From positions 311,166,164 through 311,230,163 of the forward strand of contig NC_081414.1 of the NCBI RefSeq assembly GCF_030272615.1: DNA of 64,000 nucleotides, read 5' to 3'. Position numbers and translations under genes: made by a program. The notes beneath the pieces are model-generated. The model did not search any database. It saw only the letters and a list, made by a program, of their open reading frames with translations, and was not told the origin of the DNA. This document shows, piece by piece, positions 11,842-25,020 of this stretch. The stretch is from Cryptomeria japonica (Eukaryota > Streptophyta > Pinopsida > Cupressales > Cupressaceae). Position 1 is the stretch's first letter. Every line of letters starts with the position of its first letter.

Positions 11842-13808
11842 CTAAGTTAACCCTTCTATTGCAATTGTCCTGTCAGTCTGAACCAAATGCTCATATGCTT
11901 GATAGACTTCCTCTCTCATTGGAAGCACTAATTTCCTAACATCATCTCTTACCAGTAACTTCTGCCAATCATAATAAAAAACCCTTGGTGCTTGTGATTC
12001 CCTTCTCAATGGTAATGGACAGTCAAGCTCTAATTTTTCATACTCCCTGGCTTGTGGCCCTATGATAATCTGATTTTGGATCCATGGCATTAAAGATTTG
12101 ATATGGATATCCCCAATATACAATAAAGGGTCCCACTCCTTGTCTGAGGGTACAGCATAGTTATGTAAGTATAATTCACATAGCAAATTCTTCACAGTAG
12201 GTGGAGAGGTTTGGTAAGCATAAAAGAATTCTTCAGGTGTTTCTAAAGAGGGATTAAGGTCCCTAACAATGCGGTTTAGTTTGAAGTTCAAATACCATTC
12301 TTTCAAATGTACTGCATAAACTCTTGGAGGTTCCCTACACTGCATCAACTCAGGAACCATACCATAAATTATTTCTACCTTAGCCTCTAATTCCTCAATT
12401 TTGTTATCTCTCTTTTCAATCTCTTTTTGTTGTTTATCAATAATCCCCTGCAACCTATCCTTCTCTATTTCCCATTGTCTATAAAATGTTAAAGCAATAG
12501 ATAAACTACTTAGGGATGAAGGAGGTCTAATAGGTACTACCTTAGATCACGGGATTTCTTCAATAAACTCCTCAATCTAAGATGGCATATCTCCAATATT
12601 TTCCTCAGGTTGTTGTAGAATATCTTCAACAATTTCTTCAAATTGCAGTGCCATAGAAGCAAGATTTCCTAGTTTATCCTCAGCAACATTTTCTTGAATT
12701 TCATCCTCTGCAGGGCTTCCTTCTTCTGAAGTTTCTACTGCAATAACCTCTGTCGGATTACCCACAGGATGAGTCTTTTGTGTCTTGCTACGTGTTCTTC
12801 TTACATAAATTTTTGGAATGGCTACAAGAGTTTTTATTTTTGTCCTGCGCCTCTTATTTGTAGGAGGAATCTAAGTTACCTGTGGTTGGGTATTAAGTTC
12901 TTCATATGTTTCACCCCTTTCTAACTCTTCTCCTTTCCTTCACAAAACTGGCGAATCTCTTTGAAGAGAAGTAGAGGATTTTTCTTCAATTGATTCCACT
13001 CCAATATTTTTTTCCATTATTACCACAACTCCTTCAGCAACAAAAAAATCCTCATCTTCAACCAGCGGGTTATCTGCAACATTCTCTTCTTCGACCAGTG
13101 GGTTATCTGCAACATTCTCTTCTTCAACCGGTGAGTTATCTGCAACAGGGGCATCATCAACCCTAAATTGTTGTATATCCTCAAATACACCCCATTCCAT
13201 TTGTGAAACATCTCTCAGGGACCGATGTACAAGTAGCTTAACCAATCCATGATGGCTAATGGAGCGATTCCCATTTTTCTGTGTCTCCTTAGCACTTGTA
13301 GAAATGAGGTGGTATAATAAATTAGGAACATTCACTCGCCGGCCATGCCGCAGATGACTAAGTAATTTAAAATGAGATGAATGCAGATTTGAATATTGCC
13401 CTTCACATGTAATGTATTTCATAACATACAAAGCTACTTGAGGCCAATGTGTTGGTAGAGAAACCCTTCTAGTTCCTTGTCTATCCACCATTAAGGTTTC
13501 ATCTGTGGGAATTGTGAACTCTGCCCTGGCATTCATTATGTCTTTTGATTCTGGAAAGAGTTCTCCTTCCTGCAGCAACCCCATTATTTCTGCTATTTGT
13601 TGCTCCGTAGCAATAACCCTCAAACCTTTAACTGTAGCTTCTCCTTCATTAAAGGAATGCATAAATTCTGCAGCAATTTCTTTGTTGTAATCCTTGATTT
13701 TCAAGAAGTAATCTAACTGTCGTGGTTTCTGAAATAATGCTCACAAAGACCATCCAGCAGCAACCCTTCATGAACCGTTGGCTCATGGCGAATTAGATCA
13801 CCACCCAT
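11842..13808 (-). pseudogene. E2 extra ORF downstream of pol (unknown function)
   Basis: From ATG at 13808 the - strand reads about 650 codons to TGA/TAG near 11842, with a frameshift near 13711 and a few stops (12940, near 12868, near 12578). Visible parts: a globular N-terminal region with TVKGLRVIATEQQIAEIMGL and HWPQVALYVMKYI; a 10-residue acidic repeat (VADNPLVEEEN, three times, about 13060-13150); a basic NKRRRTK stretch like a nuclear localisation signal; a coiled-coil start (KQQKEIEKRDNKIEELEAK); and a C-terminal region with WDPLLYIGDIHIKSLMPWIQ. No signal peptide or membrane segment is seen, so the env label often used for Athila does not fit. It resembles accessory proteins of plant retrotransposons; function unknown. 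Confidence 0.65.
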
Positions 13809-14275
13809 CTTTTACTCTGCTATTTTTCTCTCTGTAGCTAAACCATAATATTTGACAATCTTGCTAAAATTGAAATTCCCTTACATATCTTAATTCTGGC
13901 GACAGAATTTATTATTCACTTGCGTGAAATAATAACATAATAAGTAATGATGGGGAGAAAATCAATTTGGAGTACCAAAAAGGACTGATAATTAATCACT
14001 TTGGAAACCAAACCATAAAGCACCCCCCAACTTAACCTAGCACATGTCCACACAAGCTGACAAGATTTCGAGTAGTGGAGCGGATTTAAACAGGATATAA
14101 TCATAATAAACTAATAAATGAATAATTAAAATAAAACACAATATACACGTACCTACAATTGTACGACAATGAAGGCGAAATGAAATGAAATGATAGGTAA
14201 GAACTGGGATGGAATGTCGTGGATGGGATTTTATGTACGAAGAAGAATATTCCCATATAAAATGGAAATATTTTA
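13809..14275 (-). other. E2 spacer between pol and extra ORF
   Basis: AT-rich, with no convincing reading frame. A splice acceptor or internal promoter for the downstream ORF would be expected here, but I cannot identify one. Confidence 0.4.
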
Positions 14276-15794
14276 TTATGAAGCGGCAAATATGTTCACT
14301 GTAGAGGTTGGAGGAACATTACCTCTATTACCTTGCTCAATTGCAACAGGAAGCTCATGAGTTGTTGCAGACTCATTGTCAGTTGTTGTAGGAACCTTGT
14401 TAGTTGCTGCAGGAACCTCTGTGTCACTTTGTGGAGCAAACTGCTGCAGGAACTCTTCTCTAGTAGCTGGCTTATGATATAGATGTAGTCGGTGTCCATT
14501 TACTAAGAGTTTAAATTGAACAAGATCAATTGTGGTCAAACGAACTACTCCATTCTAGAAAACTTCTTCTATCTCATAAGGACCTAACCACCTGGTTTGA
14601 AGCTTTCCCATAGCATCTTTATATCTGGAATCATATAGTAGTGCCCAGTCACCAACTTTGAATTTCTTTTCCCTGATATATTTATCATGTCATTTTTCTC
14701 TTTGATTTTGAATCAATTATGTCTGTTGAACAACTATCTTTCTCCATTCATCTAGAGCGTTTAATTGTTGAATATGTTCTTACTGTGCTTCAGACAATGT
14801 CATATTTAATTGCAAAGTTGTCCTCAGGGTTTTATGTTCAAATTCAATAGGCATCATTGTTGTTTTGCCATAAACCATCTCAAAAGGTGTGAAACCAATT
14901 GGTGTTTTCCAAGTTGTTCTATATGCCCAAATTGCTTTTGAAAGCCGGTGAGACCAATGTTTCTTGTGAACAGACACTATTTTTGTAAGAATAGCCTCAA
15001 GCTCTCTATTTGTAACTTCTACTTGTCTATTAGACTGTGGATGATATGGAGTAGATTTCATGTGCCTTATATTGTATTCATTGACCAAAGCTTTTATCAA
15101 TATTGAAGTAAATTGAGGTCCCTGGTCTGAGATCATTTCCCTTGGTACTCCATATCTTGTAAATATCTCTTCATAAAGAAACTCAGCCACCTTATTATCT
15201 CTTGCATGTGTCATGGCTTGAGATTCAACCCATTTTGTTACATAGTCTGTACATACCAAGATATAAGATTTGCCATTAGAAAGTGGATCAATTGAGCCAA
15301 CAAAATCTAATCCCCACTTGTCAAATGGTGCAACTGATATTTGAGGATATAGTGGCATCTCATCAGATTTTGTAGGTTTTCCCATTCGCTGACATCTGTC
15401 ACATTTCCATGTGTACTGAGCTGCATCCTTATGTAATGTGGGCCAATAGTATCTTGTATTGAGTATTTTCAATGTTGTTCTTTTGGCAGTAAAATGACCT
15501 CCACATGGCTCATCATGACATGCATGTAGGATGTCATATGTTTCATCTTCTCTGACACATCTTCGCATGACTTGGTCAAGTCCAGTATAAAATAGACAAT
15601 CAACAATCCATGAGAAGTTAAAACTTTTTTCAACTAGCAACCTTCTTTCCTTAGGAGAGAAATAAATTGGCATCTTAGCTGCAGCTAAATAGTTGGCAAT
15701 ATCAACATACCAAGGAGTGTGAGCTTGAATGAGAAACAAATGTTCATATGGAAAAGTGTCATCTATTATTGTAGAATCTTCTTGCAATTGAAGA
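14276..15794 (-). pseudogene. pol: E2 integrase and pol C-terminus
   Basis: One long open stretch 14780-16033 holds the end of RNase H and most of integrase. The N-domain has HACHDEPCGGHF and C-x2-C (KCDRCQRM). The DDE core shows WGLDFVGS, MISDQGPQF and SNRQVEVTNRE (Glu present; the usual GQ is RQ). The pol frame then continues, with stops, to 14276 through a Thr/Ala-rich tail. No chromodomain is visible. Confidence 0.88.
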
Positions 15795-17485
15795 CATGAA
15801 AGATAATCTACAACCACATTCGACTTCCTTGGTTTATCAACTGTGATATCAAATTCCTGCATCAACAATAACCAGCGAGCTAATCTACCAGTGATTGATG
15901 GCTTATTCATGAGATATCGAATTGCAGTATAATCTGTATGCACAAATATGGGATACCCTGTGATATGGTGTCTAAATTTGTTAAGTGCATATATGACAGC
16001 AAGCATTTCCTTTTTAGTAACTGTGTAATTCAATTCAGGTCCCTACAAATTCTTGCTAATATAATAAATTGCATTTTCCAATTTGTCAATTCTCTGTCCT
16101 AGCACTGCTCCTATTGCATAATCAGATGCATCTGTATAGATTTGGAATGGTAGAGACCAATTTGGCCCTTTAAGAACTGGTGCTTGAGTCAAAGCATACT
16201 TAAGCTTTAAGAAAGCTTCATTTCATGTTGGGGTCCATTTAAATTCTACATCTTTAGTAAGCAGTGAATATAAGGGACTTGCAATTTTACTAAAATATTT
16301 GATAAACCTTTTGTAGTATCCAGCATGACCAAGAAAACTTCTCACATCTTTTTGCTTCACATGGTCATTAATATGCTGAATGACCTCAATCTTTGTTGGA
16401 TCCACCTAAATGCCTTGTACAAATATATGATGACCAAGGACTATTCCTTCTTCCATCATGATGAAACACTTGTCACTGTTTAAAGACAAATTGTACTTTT
16501 CACATCACTGCAAAACTTTCTTCAGATTACTCAATGCTTGATCAAATTCAGAACCATAAGTTGTAAAGTCATCCATGTAAATTTCCATAATATCTTGAGA
16601 AATATCAGAAAAAATACTGATCACTGCTCTTTGAAAAGTGGCTGGAGCATTACACAACCCAAAAGGAAGAACAAAATATGCATACGTGCCCCATGGGCAA
16701 GTAAATGTTGTCTTCTCTCGATCCTCGGGGGCTATTTGTATCTAATTGTAGCCACTAAATCCATCAAGGAATGAAAAATATCTCTTACCAGCTAGGGAAT
16801 CCAATACCTGATCCACAAATGGCAATGGAAAATGTTTTTTTCTGGTTGCTAAGTTCAGAGCTCTATAATCAACACATACCCTCCATTTGCCTCCTTTTTT
16901 AGGGACTATCACCAGAGGTGATACCCATTGACTGTCAAAGATAGGATAGATAAACCCAACTTTCAACAATTTCTATAATTCTTCTTTAACTATCTCCTTC
17001 AAAGCAGGATTGACTCTTCTTTGAGGTTGTCTGAGTGGGCAACACTCATCCTTTATATAAATGCGGTGAGTACAAATTGTTGGATCAATCACATTCATAT
17101 CCTTGTAATCCCATGCAAAAGCATTTTTATGAAGTTTCAGCAAGTCCACAAGGCCCTCTTTTTGAGTATCTGATAGATCTCTATTGATATTCAAATATTT
17201 ATTCAATTCCACCTCTATCTTAATAGTAAGATCAATCTAGTTTATATCAGAAAAATGAGAAAAAGATAATTCCTGCGGCAATAGAGTATGCAATATATCA
17301 ATGGTTGTAGGAAAGTCCAAACCTACAATATTCGAAACCAAATCCTGCAATTTTTGCTCTTCTACAAATTCATTTATCAGTATTTTATAAAGAACTGATT
17401 CCTCATCATATAACTGCATGAGTGGTCCTCGCTTAATCATCATAAGGTGGTTAATAGAGTTAATTTCTTCATATTCTTCTCCCAA
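15795..17485 (-). pseudogene. pol: E2 reverse transcriptase and RNase H
   Basis: Same frame as protease and integrase. RT blocks: WVSPLVIVPKKGG, WRVCVDYRALN, YFSFLDGFSGYN, LPFGLCNAPATFQRA and the YMDD box near 16570. RNase H keeps TDAS (near 16122), KKEMLAVIYAL and VHTDY, so the triad is complete. Stops near 17236, 16971, 16744, 16407 and elsewhere mostly read as CAG-to-TAG or CAA-to-TAA changes. This RNase H serves as an internal contrast with the degenerate gRH of E1 and E3. Confidence 0.87.
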
Positions 17486-17515
17486 GATAGGCCAAACGGC
17501 TTGTTGTTGTTCAAG

Positions 17516-18294
17516 CTAGGGTTGCGCTAAAGAGTACAAGCCTAATGTTTTTGTAGAACTCCCATCTGAAATAGTCATATCCCCTAATCTACACCCAATA
17601 TATGCATCAATTGTGGCAAGCCAAGGTCTATCCAAAATGACCGGATATCCTCCCAATGTTGCTTTTGGAGATAAAACCATAAAGTCTGCAGGATATTCCC
17701 AGTAATCTAGAATAACTACTACATCCTCTATGATACCATCAGGTCTCACTGTAGAGCCATCAACAAGTTGTAGAACTATGGGTGTAGCCCTTAAACTATT
17801 GATCTTCAGATGTTTCATTACTTCCCTTGTCATTACGTTAATGGTTGCCCCTAGATCAATCAAAACATTTTTTATTTGACTGCCATTAATGACTATACTC
17901 ACAACAGGACTACCTGGATCAGAATACTTTGGAATGACAATTTTACCTAACATAATATCAGCCAATTGACCCATAACATGCACTGTTTGTGGATCCTTTT
18001 TCTTCCTGCCAGGTTTCTTTAGACATGCTTCTCTCAATGCCTTACCATATATGGGACTTCCTTTATTGCTTGCAACAATGGAATTTTAACACAAATGTGG
18101 TTGATCAATAATATCAAAGCTTTGTTGTTGTTTAGTGGGAACTTCTTTTTCTTGCAATCGGGGAAATGGTGGCAATATTTGACTCTGGGGTATTGTATCT
18201 GTTGGATTAGATATTTCTTGCTCCTCCTGTACCTCAGTGATAACTGGATGAGAGGGATTAGGTAAAGTTGTTCCAGATCGAAGGTGAATGCCAT
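17516..18294 (-). pseudogene. pol: E2 aspartic protease
   Basis: Residues PVVSIVINGSQIKNVLIDLG lead into the active site DLGATINVM. The second half has VILDRPWLATIDAYIGC, as in plant Gypsy proteases. The upstream linker is Pro/Gln-rich. D-L-G is usual for Athila. A TAA-type stop near 18090 interrupts the linker. Confidence 0.82.
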
Positions 18295-19904
18295 CTAGTG
18301 ATAAAGAATAGGTTGGGTACTGATTAACATCAGCTGAATAAGCTTGTTGTTGTTGCTAAGATTTGATATTTGGATTTGGTAACGGTTGAGTAGGCAACTA
18401 TGTTGGTTTAGGCGGTGCAGCAGTAGCTGCAAGAGGAGGCATTAAAGCAGGAGGTTGTGGTTGCTAAATAGGTGGTTGATAACCAGAAGATTGGGTTGGC
18501 CATGATTGGTTTCCCCTCCATTAAGAAGTAGTTTGCCAGTTCCCTTGAAATTGGTTTACTTGACCCTGAGGTGGATACCAGTTCCCTTGTGGCTGCTGCC
18601 ACTATGGCATTTGATTAGCAAAATGCTGCCCTTGGCCTTGTGAACCATACCAATGTGGATAGTTACCAATATTTTGAGAATATTGTGGTTGCGATTGGTT
18701 ATTTGGTGCATAAGAATTACCACTATAACCAGAAAAAGAAAGTGGATCAGGTGGCATACCTTGTCTTTGACAATTTGGTCTTCTTTGAGCAACATAGAAG
18801 ACTTGCTCGTCCTCACCTTGAATTGGTTTGAAGTCAGGTACCTCCATGTTTGCAACCATCTTACATCTGCAATCTTTCTTTCACAATTTACAATGAGGAC
18901 AGAATTCTGCAACGAATGCATCAGCTTCCTCATGCTTCTTCTTAGCTGCCAGTGTATCCCACCAGGTAGCCATATTGTTTATAGTGTCCTCCTTGAAGTC
19001 CTTTAACAGATGACTAAACTCCAGTTCCAGATGCTGATAATGGTGCCCCTGGTTTAAATCTCTTATTCTTCTTAGAAGTAGATCTGGAATACTTCTTGCA
19101 AATTTGTCCTATTTCAGCCCAAGTGGATTGTGTAATGTCACCTCCTCCCATAAGATCTAAGGAATCAGTGCATTCATCACTGATACCCCTCAAAAATATC
19201 AATTTGAGGGAATCTTCATTGATAGTGCTATGCTTGGACTTTTTGACACTAAACAGAAACCTTTCCAAATAATCTTCAAGACTCTCATCTTCAGTTTTTG
19301 TCATTCTAAAGATATCATCCCCATGACGATCAGTACCTCTACAATAATCCTTGTATTTTGCAAGAAACAACCATTTCATCTCATCCCATGTATTGATTGT
19401 GCTACTTCCCAAGCTCATAAACCATCTCAAGGATGACTCCTTCAAAGTGGCAGGAAAAATTTTGAGTCTATGGGCATCTGTAGTATAGTCAAAACTCCTA
19501 CAAAGAACATCAAACTCAAACAGAAATGTATCCGGATCCTCTGTCACCAATCCATAGAATTTAGGGAGTGAAGATGCTAGAATGTTCTTGAGGTTAGCGT
19601 TATCATGCTGATCAAAGATTGGACACTCAAACGTTGGACCCGGTGGTGGTGGTGGATTATTCCCACCAGGAGGAGGGTTCCCTTACATTGGACTTGTGGG
19701 GGTTGTTACTATAGGAAATTCTTCTTCTTGAGGACCAAAATGGAACTGAAGACTACCTTTGAAAAATTCAGATTCGGGGTGATTCAAATTCTGTGGGGCT
19801 TGGTAAAGTTCAGCAAAAGGATTTATATCTGGGAAATTATCTTCTGCATGATTAGGATGAGTGGGCAGAAATCTACCTCTGGGGTCTCTTCTTCTGCTAT
19901 GCAT
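18295..19904 (-). pseudogene. gag: E2 gag
   Basis: ATG at 19904 lies about 90 bp inside the primer-binding site. The Arg-rich start (MHSRRRDPRGRF) is followed by the capsid-like domain at about 19550-19200 (FDYTTDAHRLKIFPATL, SLRWFMSLGSSTINTWDEM). A frameshift lies between about 19010 and 18870, and the last third is rich in Gln, Pro and Tyr. Cysteines near 18870 suggest a broken zinc-knuckle-like part. Several TAG stops follow. Confidence 0.82.
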
Positions 19905-19995
19905 GTAGATTCATGAAATTTTCAAACAATTAGGAATCTCTAAAACAATTAACTAGAAACTATAATAACCATGAAAGGTTCTTAGTTTGACACCA

Positions 19996-20013
19996 TCCCC
20001 GGCAACGGCACCA
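19996..20013 (-). other. E2 primer-binding site
   Basis: On the - strand TGGTGCCGTTGCCGGGGA lies 5 bp inside the 5' LTR. It is a familiar plant Athila/Tat primer site, usually described as tRNA-Asp-like; the exact tRNA was not checked. Confidence 0.85.
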
Positions 20014-20018
20014 AAAAT

Positions 20019-21279
20019 GTCTACTCCAACTATAATAATAAGTACTCTAATTGAAATCTCAACCCAAAGTTTGGACATTCATCTAGTAAAGTTACTATTT
20101 TCATGGCTAGCGTTCATTTAGTTATCAACCCAAGGACATAAAACTTGAAATGGGTCTGCACTATATATGCACTAAGCTCCTTCAATGGCTATTTTGCATT
20201 GCTACAGTAACTAACATTATGCAGAAAGGAAAGGCAAGAATGGAAATCATAGAATACTACAAGAAAAATTATAAAAACAATGTTGGAATGATCTAATATA
20301 AATAACAAAAATCACTATGTTTTGGCTTGGCTGCAAGAACATTCAGCGAATCTATTTCCAGTGGCTGTAGGAACAGTCAAGGCATGAACTTCTACTATAA
20401 CTAAAGAAGATCTAATTTCAATGAACATAAACATAGGATCACTCACCAAGTGGGCCCCCTTGGATGAGTGATATCAAGCTTCCAGAAAAATACTCTTAAC
20501 ATATCCGAACAACATATCTTTCATTCATTGCTTCCTAAAAATGATTACATGTTCTAAAAGAAAAACTCCAGAATGCTTATCAAAATTCTCTTCTCTATTC
20601 CTTTCTATTATGTCTAACCTCTAAGAAAAAGGAAGAGCTTATTATAAAGCAAAGATCAACTACAATGGTCAACTCAAATCATGCCCAGAAGAAGAGGCGA
20701 ATGATTGACAGATGAAGAAGATAATTAGAGCTTGGCTGCAGGAAACGTGGATCTAAATCGAACCACAGTATTTGCATGTTGTAGCGATATTTTGCAAACT
20801 CAATGCCCACTAGAGTTAAACTTCTGTAGTGCTGCCTGGCTACTCTGCTCATGCTGTGCCTTGCGCTCGCTCGGCTTCTCTTCACTTTGATCTCTAGCTA
20901 TTTCTTACATGATTCATCCTTCTTCAGGTGCGAAAGGAGAATATCCACTGCAACATCGTTTATTATCTGCACTAAAACAAAAACAACATACAAGGACATG
21001 CATACATATTTTACTTAATTAATACATTCATTAATTCACATATGACATTACCCTAAATGATCCACATAGAAACAAGAACAATTCACTTGGCTGCAGGAAT
21101 AAATGGCATGGCTGCAGGAATAAACCGGGAAAGTTCAAACATGATTTTATAAGTTCAGGTTTAACACATGGAATACATATAGTCAATTTACAATACTTCA
21201 CTACTACTATGAAAACCAAAAAGATGTCAAAAACCTAAGAGTTTTGATGATAAAAACATGACAAAGTCTCAACTTATCA
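20019..21279 (-). repeat. E2 5' LTR
   Basis: A complete LTR of 1261 bp, TGTCTACTCC to CAACTTATCA in + strand order, so both ends have the TG/CA rule. It is nearly identical to 10554-11469 over the shared part. A TTTATAATA stretch on the - strand near 20640 may be its TATA box, but that is weak. Confidence 0.92.
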
Positions 21280-21657
21280 GGTTCAACCAGGTGCAACAAG
21301 ATTTTAGTGATTTCACCATGGAAAGTGGGCTGGTGGAAGTAAGGTTTAAGGCAGGCGACTTCACCAAGACTAATAGAAGGGTTGGGATCTCTAATATTGT
21401 AGAGAATATGGATCATTTTTTCCTAACTGGTGATTGGATGGCAAAAGCATGGGTGACTGAAGCTACTATTTTGCCAATTCATGGGTCTGATCATTATCCA
21501 ATTAGTCTCCTCATTCAAGATGATATAGCCCCTATTAGATGTCCATTTAAATTTAAAATGATGTGGTTTAGGGTGGAAGGTTTTAGATATTTGATAGAGG
21601 ATTTGCAGAGAAACTCGCTGGTATGGTATGGTAATCATGCTTTTGTTTTCTAAAAGA
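21280..21657 (+). pseudogene. LINE endonuclease, C-terminal part
   Basis: The apurinic-type endonuclease signature GSDHYPI is present near 21483, preceded by the FLTGDWMAK region. The N-terminal catalytic half is missing because E2 sits at 21279/21280. The reading frame ends at a stop near 21651 that is followed by in-frame homologous sequence (LQYLKESLKNWKRENFK). Confidence 0.8.
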
Positions 21658-23120
21658 AGTTACAATATCTAAAAGAGTCCTTGAAAAATTGGAAAAGAGA
21701 AAATTTCAAAAATGTTTTTGTTGAGAAATTATCTATTGAAAAAGATTTGGAAGAACTTCACAATCGAGCGATTCAGTATGGTATGATAGAGTTAGAATTT
21801 GTGGAAGATAAAAAAACTCAATTAAGATTACTTAGAGGTGCTAGCAAGGGAGGAAATATTTTGGAGACGAAAGTCATGGGAATCATGGCTTAAAAATGGG
21901 GACAAAAATACCAAGTTCTTTCATGGCTCTGTAAAGCTTAGAAGATTGTGTAATAAAAATTTCCCTATTAATAATAGTGATGGTGTTGTTGTATCCAATC
22001 AAAAGGAAATGCAGGATGTGATGGTGAGCTACTTCTAGCAGATACTTATGGAGGAAGATCCCTAGTGGCTGATGGATGATAATGTATTGGAGGTCATTCG
22101 TGAATGTATTTCAAAACTACAAAATCGCAACTTTATGGATAGGATATCATTAGAGGAAGTGAAGAAGGCGCTTTTTGACTTAGGTGGTGACAAGGCCTTA
22201 GGACCAGATGTCTTTCCAACCAATTTTTTTTTAAAGTTTTGGGATTTGATTGCCAATGATCTATGGCGTATTGTGGAGGACTCTACAGAAGGGGGTTTCA
22301 TTTTGAAACATTTCAATAATACTTTTATTGCCCTTATTCCCCAAAAAACTGCTATATCCTCCTCTGATTATTTTCACCCTATTTCTTTATGTAATATTGT
22401 GTATAAAATTATATCTAAGGTGATTGCGAACTAATTAAAGAAGATTCTGGAGTTTATTATCATTGAGGAGCAGAGTGGATTTGCTCCAAACAGGTCTATA
22501 ATTGAAGGTATTATTATCGCTCATGAGGCCATTCATTCAATTGATGTTGCAAAAACAAATAGATTAGTAGTCAAACTAGATATTCAATAGGCTTATGATA
22601 AGGTGAGATGGAATTTCTTGTTTGCAATTTTTTGAAAGTTTGGGTTTTGTGATGAATGGATTGCTTGGGTGAAGAGTTGTGTATGCTCCCCACAATTTTC
22701 TGTGTTGGTTAATGGTAGTCCTTAAGGTTTCCTTTAAGCTTCTAGGGGCTTAAGACAAGGTGATCCTCTCTCTCCCTTTTTATTTATCATTATGGCGGAA
22801 GTGTTAGGTCATTTGATTGCAAAGAAAAGGGATGATGGAGTTTGAAACTTGGGGTAAAATTTCTCAAGGTGTGAGGGTTTACAATTTGCTGATGATACAC
22901 TTCTTTTCAGGGAGGCTTATTTGAGAAAAGCACTAGTAATAAGGAACATGCTTGATAATTATACAGAGTGTTCAGGCCAAAAGCTTGATTGGAGAAAATT
23001 AGAAGAAAAGAAAAAAAAAATCTCTGACACTTCATTGGGGAAGCATAGGGAGGTCTCTTAAATTCTGGGTATGCAAGTAGGAAATCTACTAGGAAAATAT
23101 TTGGGAATCCCACTTTTTAG
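21658..23120 (+). pseudogene. LINE reverse transcriptase
   Basis: Non-LTR RT blocks, with stops and frameshifts between them: ALGPDVFPTNFF near 22197 (the usual GPDG has Val), [45 protein letters not shown] and the catalytic LQFADDTLLF with FADD at 22885-22896. At least three frames are used. Later LGIPLFSR and WLTLASRILMLKSVIYVIP match the plant L1 thumb region. Confidence 0.85.
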
Positions 23121-24590
23121 TAGGGCAAGTTGATCCTCTATATGGAAGAATCTAGTGGACTATTATATTCAGAGGATGGATGGGTGGAAAAGTAAATGGT
23201 TAACTTTGGCTAGTCGGATCTTGATGTTAAAATCAGTTATTTATGTTATCCCTCTCTGTTCGATGATGTGCCTCCAAATCCCCCAAAAGGTTTTGAAGGT
23301 GATTGAGCAAAAAAGGAGGAAGTTCTTTTAGAATGGAAACTGGGTGGAGGATAAGATTCCACTCTTGACTTGGGAGAAAATTTGTAAGCCTAAATAGTAT
23401 GGTGAAGAGAGCTCAAAAAACTAGCAGAAAATGAATGAGGTGATGGGGACAAAATTAGTCTAGGCTATCTACAAAAACCCTTGTCAATTGTGGGTTTAGA
23501 TACTGAGGGAAAAGTATTTGGATCAACCTGATGATTGGAGAATTTTCATGATTTCCAACCCTCTACCTAGGTCGGTGATATGGAACTTTATTGTCTCCTA
23601 CAGAAAGTTTGTTACAGATCATATTTCTCGGTAAATTGGCAATGGTAGGAGTGCAGATTGGTGAATGGGCTCATGGGATGGTAAAAAAGTCATAGGAAAT
23701 AATGAGGAGGTGGTGGAGGTAAGAAGATTGTTGATAGGGGTGTGGGGTGATATGGTCATGGACTATTTAGAACCCAAAAATGTGGATGGGAGGGTTGAAT
23801 GGGGTTGGAAATCAGTGAGAGGGGTGCTGCAAAATCCAAATCATGTTAGAATAATGAAGGGAGTTTTTAAGGAAAGGAAAGTGTTTGTAGCTAGATACAA
23901 GGATGAAGTAAAGTGGTGTGGAGCAAAAAATGGTAATTATTCGATAAAGATTGGATATCAATTGTTGGATAGTATACAAGAGAAGGATGAATGGCCAACA
24001 GGTTTATGCTAGGGAAAAGAATGCCTTCCTCAGGTCGGTGCATTTGCATGGCTAGTAGTAAGAGGTAGAATTCTGATAGGGAGAAGGAGGAAACGATTAG
24101 GGATGATAGGCCCGACAAATTGTATCATGTGTGGTCAGGATGAAGAAAATGTGGATCACCTACTTCTAAGGTGTGAATTTGCTTCAACATGCTAGAGGAT
24201 GGTGCAGGGTAAGTTGGCATGGCAAGAACCTCTCCCAGGGTTGCTAAAGGAAGTTTTTTAAAAGTTGGCCAAGAAGTTGCAAAAAGTTAGTTTTCTCTTG
24301 TGTTTGGAAAATTAGTCTAGTAGTGGTTGTGTGGGAAATTTGGAAGGAGAGAAATAGAAGAATCTTCCAAGACAAAATTGAGTTATTAGATAGGATTCTT
24401 GGTAGAATTGATACATCCATGGAGGAAGTGGTGGGGGCAACGACATCTAGATTTGCAGTAAAGGATGTTGTATTATCAAAAGAAGAATCCCACATTCAGG
24501 GTTGTTGGCCTCGAATTAAATTTAGGCTCATTCATGGGCCTAGACGGGATGATCCATCTCTGTGGGATGCATATTCATAATTTAATATTC
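23121..24590 (+). pseudogene. LINE region between RT and RNase H (zf-RVT-like)
   Basis: Contains the stretch Cys-Met-x-Cys-Gly-Gln-Asp-x-Glu-x4-His-Leu near 24127, which fits the zf-RVT domain of plant L1 proteins. It is preceded by KWCGAKNGNYSIKIGYQLL (23911-23970), a common segment in these elements. Many stops interrupt it. Confidence 0.7.
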
Positions 24591-25020
24591 AATGGGAAAC
24601 ACCAAAGGAAGGGTGGATCAAGGCTAATTTTCACAGTGTGTCAAAGGGTAACCCTAGAGATTCAGGTGTTGGGGTGGTGTTTAGGGATTGACATGGCAAT
24701 ATTATTGCATGGGGAGCCAAGAGACTAGAGAAAGGCACTATTAATGAAGAAGAGGTTCAAGCAGCTCTTTTGGCAGACGAATGGGGCTTAAAATTTGGCA
24801 TCAAAAAATTCCATCTGGAAGGCGATTCTCTTATTATCATAAATGCAATTATCAAAGGAGAAGCTCAAGCATGGTGTTTGAATAAATTTGTTCAGAAAAT
24901 TAAACATGATTTTAAAAAATTGGCAGACTTTAAAGTCTCCCATGTGTGAAGAAATGGGAACAATGCGACTGATGTGTTGTCCAAATGGGCCACATCTTTT
25001 TGAGAGACATAGGAATATCA
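24591..25020 (+). pseudogene. LINE RNase H
   Basis: Type-1 RNase H of plant L1: SKGNPRDSGVGVVFRD, NEEEVQAALLADEWGL, FHLEGDSLIIINAI and NNATDVLSKWA. The first catalytic Asp is replaced by His (NFHSVSKGN). Stops occur near 24690 and 24947. Confidence 0.8.

Larger units (their letters stand above)
10554..21279 (-). mobile_element. E2: Athila-like Ty3/Gypsy LTR retrotransposon
   Basis: Two LTR copies (10554-11469, truncated by E1; 20019-21279) flank, on the - strand, gag, protease, RT, RNase H and integrase, then a long extra ORF. The primer-binding site is TGGTGCCGTTGCCGGGGA and the polypurine tract is beside the 3' LTR. The protease motif DLGATINVM and an ORF between pol and the 3' LTR are typical of Athila. 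About 344 bp of the 3' LTR (equivalent of 20019-20362) must lie left of E1. The element interrupts a LINE at 21280. Confidence 0.9.

Noticed and set aside
11842-13808. Calling the E2 extra ORF an envelope protein
   Set aside because: No signal peptide, furin-like site or membrane helix can be seen.
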